A stretch of DNA of 64,000 nt from the NCBI RefSeq assembly GCF_019393635.1, contig NC_057863.1, forward strand, positions 626,079,791-626,143,790, read 5' to 3'. A program made the translations under genes and the position numbers. Within the stretch, counting starts at the first letter, position 1; every line of letters begins with the position of its first letter. The notes under the pieces are model-generated. The model made no database searches, was not told the DNA's origin, and saw only the letters and a list, made by a program, of their open reading frames with translations. Origin of the DNA: Dromiciops gliroides. Its lineage: Eukaryota > Chordata > Mammalia > Microbiotheria > Microbiotheriidae. Below, in pieces: positions 34,601-46,928 of the stretch.

Positions 34601-37600
34601 CAGTAGGCATCAAGTATAAAAGGGAAGAGAAGGGCAAATAAGAAGGGGAGGAGGATTAGGGAGAAAGAACATGAAGGGAAACAGGGAGAGAGTGGGAGGA
34701 AGGATGGAAAGAAGAAAAGGGAAGGAAGCATAAATAACAACAATTGCTGACATTTTATTGAATGTTTTAAGGTTTTCAAAACATTTGCACACTTTCTACT
34801 AGGGCACCAGACTTGGTGTCAGGAATACCTGGGTTCAAATCCTACCTCAGACACTTACCAGCTACATGTAAGAGAAGCCAATTAACCTCTCTCTGTCACC
34901 TGTAAAATAAGGGGTTGGGTTTCGGTGGTCTCTAGAGCCCTTTCCAGCTCCTTCTAAATCTATGATCCCATTATGCTCAATGGCTCCTCACCCCAACCCT
35001 GTTAGGTATGTGCTATGGAGGTTATTATACTCATTTTGCCAGTAAGAAAACTAAGCCTAAGGTCAGTCAATTAGTCAGTAAAAACTTATTTAGTCCTTGC
35101 TTTGCACCAGGCACTGTGCTAAGTGCTGGGGATACAAAAAGAGGCAAAAGATAGTCCTTGCCCTCGGGGAACTTACAATCTAATGAGGGAAACAACATGC
35201 AAAGCAATCTATATACAGGATAAATAGGAAATAATGAACAAGGGAAGGGACTGTGGGGATAGGGGGGGCGGCTAGGTGGCGCAGTGGATAAAGCACCGGC
35301 CCTGGATTCAGGAGTTCCTGAGTTCAAATCCGGCCTCAGACACTTGACACTTACTGGCTGTGTGACCCTGGGTAAGTCACTTAACCCCAATTGCCTCACC
35401 CAAAAAAAAAAAAAAAAAAAAAAAGAGGGGATGAGGAAGGCTTCCCGTAGAAGGTGAGATTTTAGTTGGGGCATAAAGGAGGAGGTCAGTAGTCAGAAAT
35501 GAGGAGGAAGTGCATTCCAGGTACGAGAGAAAATCAATCAATAAACATTTATTAAGTGCCTACTATATACCAGGCACTGTGCTAAGGGGCTGGCAGAGCT
35601 AAGAGATGGGGTACGCATTTTTGCTGTTGTTTTTCAGTCGTGTCCGACCCTTCATGACCCCATTTGGAGTTTTCTTGGCAAAGAAAATGAAGTGATTTTT
35701 CAATTTCCTTCTCCAGCTCACTTTACAGATGAGGAACTGAGGCAAACAGGGTGAAGTGACTTACCCAGGGTCACACAGCTAAGTCAGTGTCTGAGGCCGG
35801 ATTTGAATCCAGGAAATTGAGTCTTCCTGACTCCAGGCCCAGCACTCTATCCACTGTGCCAGCTAGTTGCTCTGGGTGTGTATAATAGGTGCTTAATAAA
35901 TGTTTGTTGATTGGATGATTGATTATCCATCAGTACAACCTGGGGCCATATGGCAGGAAACTACCTGTTTTGTAGCCAGGGGATGCATGTTCAAATCCTG
36001 TCTCTATAATTTACTGTCATTGTTACCTTGGGCAAGTTGCTTAGTCTCTGGGCCTCAGTTTCCTCAAACGTCCGAAAGGGCCCTGGCCTTGATAGTTTCC
36101 TAATCCCTTTCAGGGCTGGATGGATAATTCTGCCACTTTCCCTCCATTTCTGCCTCGGCAGCGTCTGGTCTTGCATCAAGAAGAGGTTTCCAAACAAGTC
36201 CCATCTGCTCTCCCTGCAATCACCTGCTGGGATCTTTAAAAATAGAAAAAGCAGAGAGCCAAGGAGATGGTCCCTCCCCCAGGGAGGGGCTGGGTTCTCT
36301 GGCAGCTGGTCTCGGCTGACTGACGCTGCCTCCCTTGCAGGAGGGATGGCAGATGGGGGAGCCAAGTCCCCTGACCCCTCACACCCTGGTACCGACCATG
36401 CCCACAAACCCATGCTGGGAGCATACGGCCCAGCTGCTCCACAGCTGGCCCTCTGAACAGTGACCATCCTGGGAAATTCTCCCTCCCTCCCCTGCCCCAC
36501 TAAACAAAGCCCTCTAAAGGGGAGACAAGGGTGAAGGTGACGTTAGTCTCCAGATATACATTCCCTGACATGAGATGCCAGCTACTTAGAGGCCCTGATG
36601 ATAATAATAGGAACTCACATTTCTAGAATGCCTGAAGGACTACAGTGGGCTAAAACTCAAAATGACCCTATGAAGGAGGTATCACAAGGCTCATGAGTGG
36701 CAAACCCAGGTCCTCAGACGCCCAGTCTGGGATGCTATTCACTGTACCATGCTCTGCAAAAGGCTGCACGTCAGTTACCTCATCCGAGCTCAGTGACCCT
36801 GTGAAGTATGCGTTATCCCCACGTGACTTTGTTATTTCCCTTTTAGGGATGAAGAAACAGAAGCTGGATGAGGTTAACCGACTTATTCATGATCATATAA
36901 GTGCCAGAGTCGGGATTTAGACAGAGAGGCAGCATTTCCAGGAATAAGGAAGTGACAGGGCCTTTGTCATCTACCCTGGTCAGATGACAGCTGGAGTATT
37001 TTGGTCAGGTATGGCCATGACATTTTGGGAGAGACAGTGATAAGCTTGGGAAGGGGTGTAATCAGAATGTGGAAGGGCGTCAAAGCCGTGCCACATGAGG
37101 GTGGCACGGAGAGATTCCACCTAGAGGGGAAAAGACTGAGCCCAGGATCTACCCACTGTCATCACGTATCTGGAATTTTGTCACTCGGAAGAGGGATGCG
37201 GCTTATTCTGTTTGGCCCCAGAAGACAGAGCTCTCAAAGCAATGGGAAGAGAAGTTGCAAAAAGACAAATTTAGGTATAATGTAAGGGGAAATGTTCTAA
37301 CATGAACTGCCCTAAAATGGAAGGAGCTACCTGGAGAGGTAGTGAGCTCCCCATCACCAGAGCGCTTAAACCAAAGACTGGATGGCCATTTGCTGGGTAT
37401 ATTGTAGAGGGGTTTCTAGTGGTCACCAATCCATTGCTCAATCAGTCAACAACCATTAAGTATTCACTTACTAGGTGCTAGGCCCTGGAGATACAGAGAC
37501 AAAAGCAAAACAGTCCCTGTGTCTGAAGCCAGATATGAACTCAGGTCCTCCTGAATCCAGGGATGGTGCTTTATCCACTGTGCCACCTAGCTACCCCAAG

Positions 37601-40600
37601 AAGGTTACATTCTTTTTTAAAAAATTTTATTTATTTTTGCAGGGCAAGGAGGGTTAAGTGACTTGCCCAGGGTCACACAGCTAGTAAGTATCAAATTTCT
37701 GAGACCTGATTTGAACTCAAGTCCTCCTGAATCCAGGACTGGTGCTTTATCCACTGTGTCACCCAGCTGCCCAAGGTTACATTCTAATAAGGAAAACAAC
37801 TTACACCTCAATTGTTCAGTCATTTTAGTCCTGTCTGACTCTTCGTGACACTATTTTGGGGTTTTCTTGGCAGAGAGACTGGGGTGGTTTGCCATTTCTT
37901 TCTCTAGTTCATTCTACAGATGAGGAAACTGAGGCAAACAGGGTGAAGTGACTTGCCCAGGGTCACACAGCTAGGAAGTGTCTGAGGCTGAATTTGAACT
38001 CAGGAAGAAGAGTCTTCCTGACTCCAGGCCCAGCATGCTGCACTATGGCGCCAACTAGCTGCCCCATATACCTAAGTAAGTATTTAAAACATATACAAAG
38101 GGGCAGCTAGGTGGCGCAGTGGATAGAGCACCAACCCTGGATTCAGGAGGACCTGAGTTCAAATCTGGCCTCAGATACTTGACACTTACTAGCTGTGTAA
38201 CCCTGGGCAAGTCACTTAACCCCAATTGCCTCACCCAAAAAACCCCAAAAAACAAAAAAAACATATACAAAGTAGAAAAGGAGAGGGGGTAGGAGAGGGG
38301 GAGAAGAAGGTTCAAGATGCTCAGGGAACCAGGAACAACTTCATGCAGAAGGTTGTGTGCTTGAGCTGGGATTCAAAGGAAACCAATGATTCTAAGAGGT
38401 AGTGGTGATGAGAGAAAGCATTGCAGGCATCGGGGATAGCCAGTGCAAATGTAAGGAGGTGGGAGATGAAGGATTGGGCTGGAACATAAAGAATATGGAA
38501 AGTAATAAAGTGTGATAAGGCTAGAAAGGTAGGATGAGGGGCAGCTAGATGGCGCAGTGGATAGAGCACCGGCCCTGGAGTCAGGAGTACCTGAGTTTAA
38601 ATCCGGCCTCAGACACTTAACACTTATTAGCTGTGTGACCCTGGGCAAGTCACTTAACCCCCATTGCCTCACTAAAAAATAAAAATAAAAATAAAAAAAA
38701 GAAAGGTAGGATGGGGGAGATGGTGAAGTCAGTCAGTCATACATATTTATTAAGCACCTACTATGTGCCACCGTGCTGGGCTCTGGGGATATAGAAAGAA
38801 GCAAAAGACAGGAACTGCCCACAGAAGTTCACAATCTAATGGAGGAGATAACAATCAGTCAGATATGTACAAACAAGATAGATAGGGGATAAATAGGAGA
38901 TAATGAATAGAGGGAAGGCACTGGAATTGGGGAAGACTTCCTGTAGAAGGTGGGATTTTGGTTGGAATTTAAAGGAAGACATGGAAGGTTTTTTTTGTTT
39001 GTTTTTTGGTGAGGCAGTTGGGGTTAAAGTGACTTGCCCAGGGTCACACAGCTAGTAAGTGTCAAATGTCTGAGGCCAGATTTGAACTCAGGTCCTCCTG
39101 AAACCAGGGCCAGTGCACCAATTAGCTGCCCCAACATGGAAGAGTTTTAAATGCCAAATACAAGAGTTTATAATGGATGCTAGGTTGAAAAGGAAGCCAC
39201 TGGAGTTTGTGGACAGTGTGAGGGGATATAGTCAGACCTGTGCTTTAAGAAAATCCCTTTGGGGGCAGGTGGCGCAGTGGATGGAGCACTGGCCCTGGAG
39301 TCAGGAGTACCTGAGTTCAGATCCGGCCTCAGACACGTAACACTTACTGGCTGTGTGACCCTGCGCAAGTCACTTGGCCAAAAAAAAAAAAAATTCCTTT
39401 GATGCCCATCAATTGGGGAATGGCTAAACAAGTTGTGGTATATAAATAGAATACTATTTTGCTATAAGAAACAAGAAGTAAGCAGATTTCAGAAAAACCT
39501 GGAAAGATTTACATGAACTGATGCATAGTGAAGCGAGCAGAACCAGGAGAGCTTGTACAGAGTAACAGTAACATTGTTTGATGATCAACTATGAATGACT
39601 TAGTTCTTCTTAGTGATAAAGCAATCTAAGACAATTCCAAAGGACACTTGAGGGAAAATGCTATCCACCTCCAGAGAAAGAACTGATGGAGTCTGAATGC
39701 AGATTGAAGCATACTATTTTCACTTTCTTTTTTTATGTGTGTTTTTTTTAATCCGTATCTTCTTTTACAACATGACTAATATGGAAATGTTTTACATTGT
39801 TGCACATATATAGCCCATATCAAATTGCTTTCCATCTTAGGGAGGAGGGAGGGGAGGAAGGGAGAGAGGGAAAAAATTAGGAACTCAAATTTTTTTTAAA
39901 ATGAATGTTAAAAATGTCTTTTCATGTGATTGAAAAAACCCACTATTTTTTTAAAATAAAAGAAAATCCTTTAGAGAGCTTTGTGGAGGATAGACTACAA
40001 AGGGAAGAAAAGGTAGAAAAGTCAATTGCAGAGAGGCATCAACATATTGCTATAGTTCAGGTGAGGGTCCTGAGGGCCTGAAGCAAGATGGTGGCTGGGT
40101 GAAAAGGGGATGGCGTCAAGAGAATAAGATATGGCAGGTAATTGGCTAAAGGCACCTAGGTAGCACTCTGGATAGAGCGCTGAGTCCACTGAGTTCAAAT
40201 CTAGCCTCAGACACTTCCTAGCTGTGTGACCCTGGGCAAGTCACTTAACCCATTTGCCTCAGTTTCTTCTCCTATAAAATGAGCTGGAGAAGAAATGGAA
40301 AACCACTCCAGTATCTTTGCCAAGAAAACTCCAAATGGGGTCACAGAGAGTTAGACAAGACTGAAAACAACTAGGGCTACAAAAACAATCAAGCAAGATG
40401 GCCCCTGCCCTCAAAGAGATCTCACTCTAATGGGGAAAGACAACATACAAAGGAAATATTAGAAAAGCAGGGTAGGGAGGTACATACACAGCAACATGGT
40501 TTGGTAATGGCCAGGAAGTAGAAAGAACATTGAGGGGGCAGCTAGGTGGCACAGTGGATAAAGCACCGGCTCTGGATTCAGGAGGACCTGAGTTCAAATA

Positions 40601-43600
40601 CTGCCTCAGACACTTGACACTTACTAGCTGTGTGACCCTGGGCAAGTCACTTAACCCTAATTGCCCCACGAAACAAGCAAACAAAAAGAATGAGGGGTAA
40701 GTGATGGGTCAATAAGCATGCACGCACCTAAGGACAAGAGAACTAGAAGGCTGTGAGCACATTGCAAGGAACTGCTGGGAAGGATTTAGGGGAAGAGACA
40801 GATGAGACTCAGCCAGTCTGAGAAGGCAAGACTGGCTTTCAATCCATACCATTGGAAGGAATCTCATGTGGATAAGAACATGCCTCCACTGAAGTATTGG
40901 AAGTGTTCCGCCATCTTGGCTCAGAAAGGCAGAGAGCAATTGTTGCCATTTCCACTTTTCAAATGTGGAAAATGGGGCACCAGAGTTCAGAGAGCAGCAG
41001 GGAAAACAAAAAAGAAGTTTGTTACCGAGAAATTCCACTACTGGGCACATGCCCAAAGAGATCCAAGACAGGCCTCATATTTGTCCAAATATTCACAGCA
41101 GAACTTTTTGTGCTAACTAAGCTCTGGAAACAAACTGGGAATCTATTGATTAAACAACAGCTGAACAAACAGTGATATGTAAATGGAATAGAATATTATT
41201 GTCCCATCAGAAAGATGAAGCAGTGGAAAGAGAAAATGACCTGAGTTCAAGTCACCACGGGAGCGTGGACAAATCACTTCACCTTTGTGGGCCTCATTTT
41301 CCTCCTCTTATATTCACATCCAGGCTCAGATACTTAATAGTTGTGTGACCCTGGGCAAGTCACTTCACCTCTGGCTGTCTCCGTTTTCTCAAATACAAAA
41401 TGGGTATAATAATAGCATCTTCCTCCCAGGATTGTGATGATCAATTAAGAGAATGTTTGTAAAGTACTTAACACAGTGCCTAGAACATAGTAGATGCTTA
41501 ATCTTTCCTTCCCTCTTTCTTTCCTCTTTCTTTTTCCTTTTTTTCTTCTTTCTCCTTTCTCTACCTCACTTCCTTTTTTTCTTCCTCTCTCTTTTCCTTC
41601 CTTCTTCCTTCAATCATTTCTTCCTTCCTCCTTTCCCTGTTTTCCTTCCTTCCATCTTCAATCCTTCCTTCTTTCTTTCCTTCTTTCTCTTTTCCTCCCT
41701 TCTATCCTTCCATTCATAAAACATGGAAGCTGAATGGGATGTATGATCCCAAGAAATAACAAATATGAGGAATTCAGAAAAGCACGCGAAGACCTGTATG
41801 AACTGATGCGGAAAGAAATGCATAGAACCTGGTAAACATTTACTTATAGGCAATGACTACAATGATGTAAACAATGAAAACTCAAAGGTGAAGCCAAATG
41901 CAGAGTTAATTGTGGACATGTCTTGGTCCCTGAGAAAACATCTCAGGGCAGCTAGGTAGCGCAGTGGATAAAGCACTGGCCCTGAATTCAGAAGGACCTG
42001 AGTTCAAATCTGGCCTCAGCCACTTGATACTTACTAGCTGTGTGACCCTAGGCAAGTCACTTAACCCTCATTGCCCCACAAAACCAAAAAAAAAAAAAAG
42101 AAAGAAAGAAAGAAAAAAAGAAAACATCTCCCTCCTTTCCGTAGGGAAGTGGGAAACTAGGTGAGGAGTGCTGGAAGATTCCTCTGTTAGTTTTGCTTGC
42201 CTCTCTTTGTTACAAGGGAGGGTTAACTTGGTCAGGGCAGCACTTGGCCATGTATATCCAGAGATTACTCTGCTATAAAAACAAAAGTCATCAATAAAAC
42301 CTTTTAATAAAAAAGGACTTGGGTCTCCTGACTTCTAGGCCACTATTTTAGTCATTAAGATGGCTTTGCCCCAGAGGCACAGCATGAGGCACAAGGATGG
42401 ACTCCAGAAGGGAGCGTTTGCTAGGGATATGTGATCCAGGGGCTTTTTCCACACAGCTGTCGACACTGAGGTCATCAACAAACGTGCTGACCTGGATGGG
42501 GCCTCCAGAAGCTTAATCTCTTAATGAAAAATAAAAATAATCATAAAATGGAGTATAGTAGAGAGAAAGCCAAACTCAAAGTCAGAAAGTCACGAGTTCA
42601 AATCCCACCTCTGACACTGGCTATGTGACCCTGGGCAAGTCATATCATCCCCTCATTGTGCTCATATACGATACCAAGACTAGAATTTCAGAGAAGGTGC
42701 CAACCTGCATTGGTAGAGGTGACATGGTACCAGGGCTCAAGAAAGAGACTAGGGAGTTCAACTAAATGACCCTTAGGGTCCCTTCTAGATCTGGATCTAT
42801 GATAATATTAATATCTAGCATTTTAAAGTTTACAAAGTACTTAACATTCTTTATTTCATTTGATCCTCACCATAACCCTGGGAGGTGGGTACTATTATTA
42901 TCCCCATTTTACAGATGAGGAAACTGAGGCAAACAAGGTGAAGTGACTTACTCAGTGTCACATAACTAGTAAGTATCCAAGGCAGGATTCAAACTCAGGT
43001 CTTCCTAACTCTGAATCTAACACTCTATCTTACTTTCTCACACATACATACATGTGTGTATATGATATACTACCTACTGAATACTATACTCTGGCTAATG
43101 CTATAAATTACAGAAAAATGCCAGCCTGAATTGGTAGAGGGAGTTTTCTTTCTTTTTTTTTTTGTTGTGGGGTAATGACGGTTAAGTGACTTGCCCAGGG
43201 TCACACAGCTAGGAAGTGTCAAGTGTCTGAGGTCAGACTTGAACTCAGGTCCTCCTGAATCCAGGGCTAGTGCTTTATCCACTGCGCCACCTAGCTGCCC
43301 CTGAGGGAGTTTTCTAATCTGGGAGTTCTTTCTATGAATGAAACCATGAGTCTAGTTCTTATCCCTAAAAATCAACAATACCTAAAGTACTTATCCAACA
43401 TGGCTACCATGAGGCTCAAATGATATAATATGTGGGAAAACCTCTGTCAACTTGAAAGTGCTATGTAAACATCTGATAATATACCATAACTTATATCTTC
43501 CTGGATTTAGAGTCAAAGGATGACCTGGGTTCAAATCCCAGCTCTGCCACTTAACTAGAGTATGACTCTAAGTAAATCGCTTAACCTCTCTGGGTCTTAT

Positions 43601-46600
43601 CCTATCTGTGAAATGAAAGCACTGGATTAGATCATGCAATTAGGAATTATGAATCACAGAGAACTGAAAGGGATCCCTCAGATGTCCTTTAGTACGGGGT
43701 TTCTTAAACTTTTTCCACTCGGGACCTTTTTTCGCCTGAGAAATTTTTATGTGACCCCCAGGTATGTGGGTATATAAAAAAGGGATTACCGTTGCCAAAT
43801 TTTTGACGACCCCCACATTCAGTTACATGACCCTCTATGGGGTCGTGACCCACAATTTAAGAAGCTTTGATCTAATATAAACCTTCAATCTACAGGTGAG
43901 GAAACTAGAGGATAGAAAGAAGTGACTATGGCCCAATGTCACATGATGACAAGCAGCGGAGCTTCAACTTGAACCCAAATCTTTTGTGTCCAAATAAGAA
44001 ACTGTTTCCACTGACTTTCTGGCTCTAAATTTCTGATCCTATGAGCTTACAGAATTTCAAAGTGGAGGTCATTCACATCACATTGGACTAGAATAAATTT
44101 GAGTGATATGGTAGATGGAATGATGGATTTGGGAATCTGAAGGCCTGGGTTCAAACCCTGCATTTTCTAGCTATGTGACCCTGGGCAAGTCACTTTCTGG
44201 ACCTGAGAGACCTTCTGGTCCAACCCCATCTTTCTACAGATGTCAGGTTGAGGTCAGTGACTTGCCCAAGGTCACAGGGTTCTAAGTGGCAGAACCAGGA
44301 TTAGAACACAGGTGCTAGCCTTGAGACTCCTTGTTCTTTCCCCTAGGCCACAATTCTTCCTCTGTTGGTCTGTGCTTCCAGTCCAACACTGCAGTTTGCC
44401 ACAGGAGGCCTCAGCAGAAGGATGGCATTGGGCGGGGAGGGGGCGGGGGAAGGAAGCCTGCTTCCAGGGGCGGCCAGAAGGTCGGCCCTTTAGTGAATCT
44501 CATCTTGGAGAATTTCCCTCCCCCAAGGATTCCCTGCAGGAGCACCTGCATAGTAGAGCCTTAATTTCCCATCACCTCCCCCCACTCTCCGAGCAAGCCT
44601 GAGAGAGCCCGCTGTGTCCAAGGGAGACACCAGGTGTCAGGGTAAGCCCAGCTCCTCTCCCCAGCCCTCGGGACACAGAACAGCCAAGAAACATAATTAG
44701 CCTAAGGGATCACAACCACGATGACTCACTTGCTGAGCACTTCCAGGGTCCACAGGAGAGAGTGAGAAAGAACTCTTAGAGATCATCTAGTCCAGCCTTA
44801 GACGTGTCCTGGCTGGGTGACCCTGGACAAGTCACTTCACCCTGTTTGCCTCAGTTTCCTCATCTGTAAAATGAGCTGGAGAAGGAAATGGCAAAATGCT
44901 CCAATGTCTCTGCCAAGAAAACCCCCAATGGGGTCACAGAGAGTCAGACAGGACTGAAAATGACTGAACAACAAAAAAGTCCAACTCGTGTTACAGATGA
45001 GGAAACTGAGGCCTAGAAACTAAGTGCCCTTGCCCAGGGTCACACAACTAGCCAATGTCAGAGGCAGCGTCTGATTTCTAGTCTTTACTGGCTCTGAGCT
45101 CAATGCAACCCTTAACCGCCTACTGTATACAATCGCCACACTCTGGTGTTTTTCCTGCCGTTTGCCTCGCTCTCCTCCGGGCTCATAGCTGTCTGCTGGG
45201 CCTGAAGAAAGACTGTGCACAGGCAGCCCCTCGCAGCCCCTTCTGAAGTAGCCAAGACTTTGGCCAAATCACTTCCCTTCCCTGGGTCTCAGTCTGGTCA
45301 TCTTTTCAAATGAAGGGCCTGGCCTTAGAAATGTCATCCAGGGGGCAGCTAGGTGGCACAGTGGATAGAGCACCAGCCTTGGATTCAGGAGGACCTGAGT
45401 TCAAATCCAACCTCAGACACTTAACACTTACTAGCTGTGTGACCTTGGGCAAGTCACTTAACCCTCATTGCCCTGCCAAAAAAAAAAAAAAAAAAAGAAG
45501 AAATGACATCCAGGGGGCAGGTAGGTGGCACAGTGGACAGAGCACTGGCCTTGGAGTCAGGAGGACCTGAGTTCAAATCCAGCCTCAGACACTTGACACG
45601 TACTAGCTGAGTGACCCTGGGCAAGTCACCTACCCCCCAATTGCTTCACAAAAAAAAAGAAAGAAAAGAAAAGAAAAAAGAAAAAAATGACATCCAGTAC
45701 ATCTTTCAACTGTGCCACCCCCTACACAATCAACATCTGTGGCTCCCTATTGCCTCCAGGATCAAGTGTCCATGAGGATATTGAAAGCCCTTCACCACGT
45801 GGCCCCCTCCTCACTCTCCGCTCTCCTTTTCTCCCCCTCCCATGATGCTGACCTCCTCGATCCTTCTCTCACCCTATCTGCTCTCTTCGATCCCCTGGCT
45901 TCCTTCATCCCTTCTGAAGGAGGCCTTTCCCAGGCCCTCCGCCACTGCCAGTAGCGACCCCTGAGAGTACCTGTCATTTATACTGTACATGTCAATGGTG
46001 TGCACAATTCTTTTTTTTTTTTTTTTTTTTTGCAGGGCAATGAGGGTTAAGTGACTTGCCCAGGGTCACACAGCTAGTAAGTGTCAAGTGTCTGAGGCTG
46101 GATTTGAACTCCGGTACTCCTGAATCCAGGGTTGGTGCTTTACCACTGCGCCATCTAGCTGCCCCCCACAATTCTTTTTACATGTTATCTCCCCCCTACT
46201 CCCCACCACTAAATTGTGCGCTACCCTTTTGGTATCTTTGCCTTTCTTTGAGCACAGCACCTGGTACAGAGAAGGTGCTTAATAAAGGACTGCTGACTGA
46301 CGGACGGACGGACGGACGGACAGACGGACAGACGGACACCCTTCCCACTCTAAAGGCCTCTCCATGACAGATGACACCTTCTCTCATTGGATCATCATAT
46401 GCCATGTGACATGACAGGAAGCGTGGGACTGGCCTCGAGGCCATAAGAACCGGCTTCAAGTCCATGTCCAACGTCCAACACATCCTGGCTATGTGACCTT
46501 GCACTAGTTATCTCATGTCTCAGGCCCCAGGCATTTCTCTCAGTTACAGAGAAAGTATCGATCGGCTTCCCTCACTGAGGGGGCCCCACACTGACAGAAA

Positions 46601-46633
46601 CACAGGCTTAGCTAACAGATGGACAGATGGGTG

Positions 46634-46687
<54 letters not shown>

Positions 46688-46739
46688 TAGATAGATAGAT
46701 AGAAAGATAGATGAGCAGATGGATAGATGGGCGGATAGA

Positions 46740-46790
<51 letters not shown>

Positions 46791-46869
46791 ATGGATGGAT
46801 GGATGGATGGATGGATGGATAGACAGAAAGATAGATGAGCGGATGGATGGACAGAGAGATGAGCAGATG

Positions 46870-46928
<59 letters not shown>

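Larger units (their letters stand above)
38720..40140 (+). repeat. Ancient interspersed repeat, split into three pieces
   Basis: Pieces at 38720-38988, 39134-39261 and 39950-40140 keep the order of one old element (atttattaagcacctactat, aggtgggattttggttgg, tttaaatgccaaatacaaga, tagttcaggtgagggtcctg). The gaps are filled by two SINEs and an L1. Confidence 0.6.
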
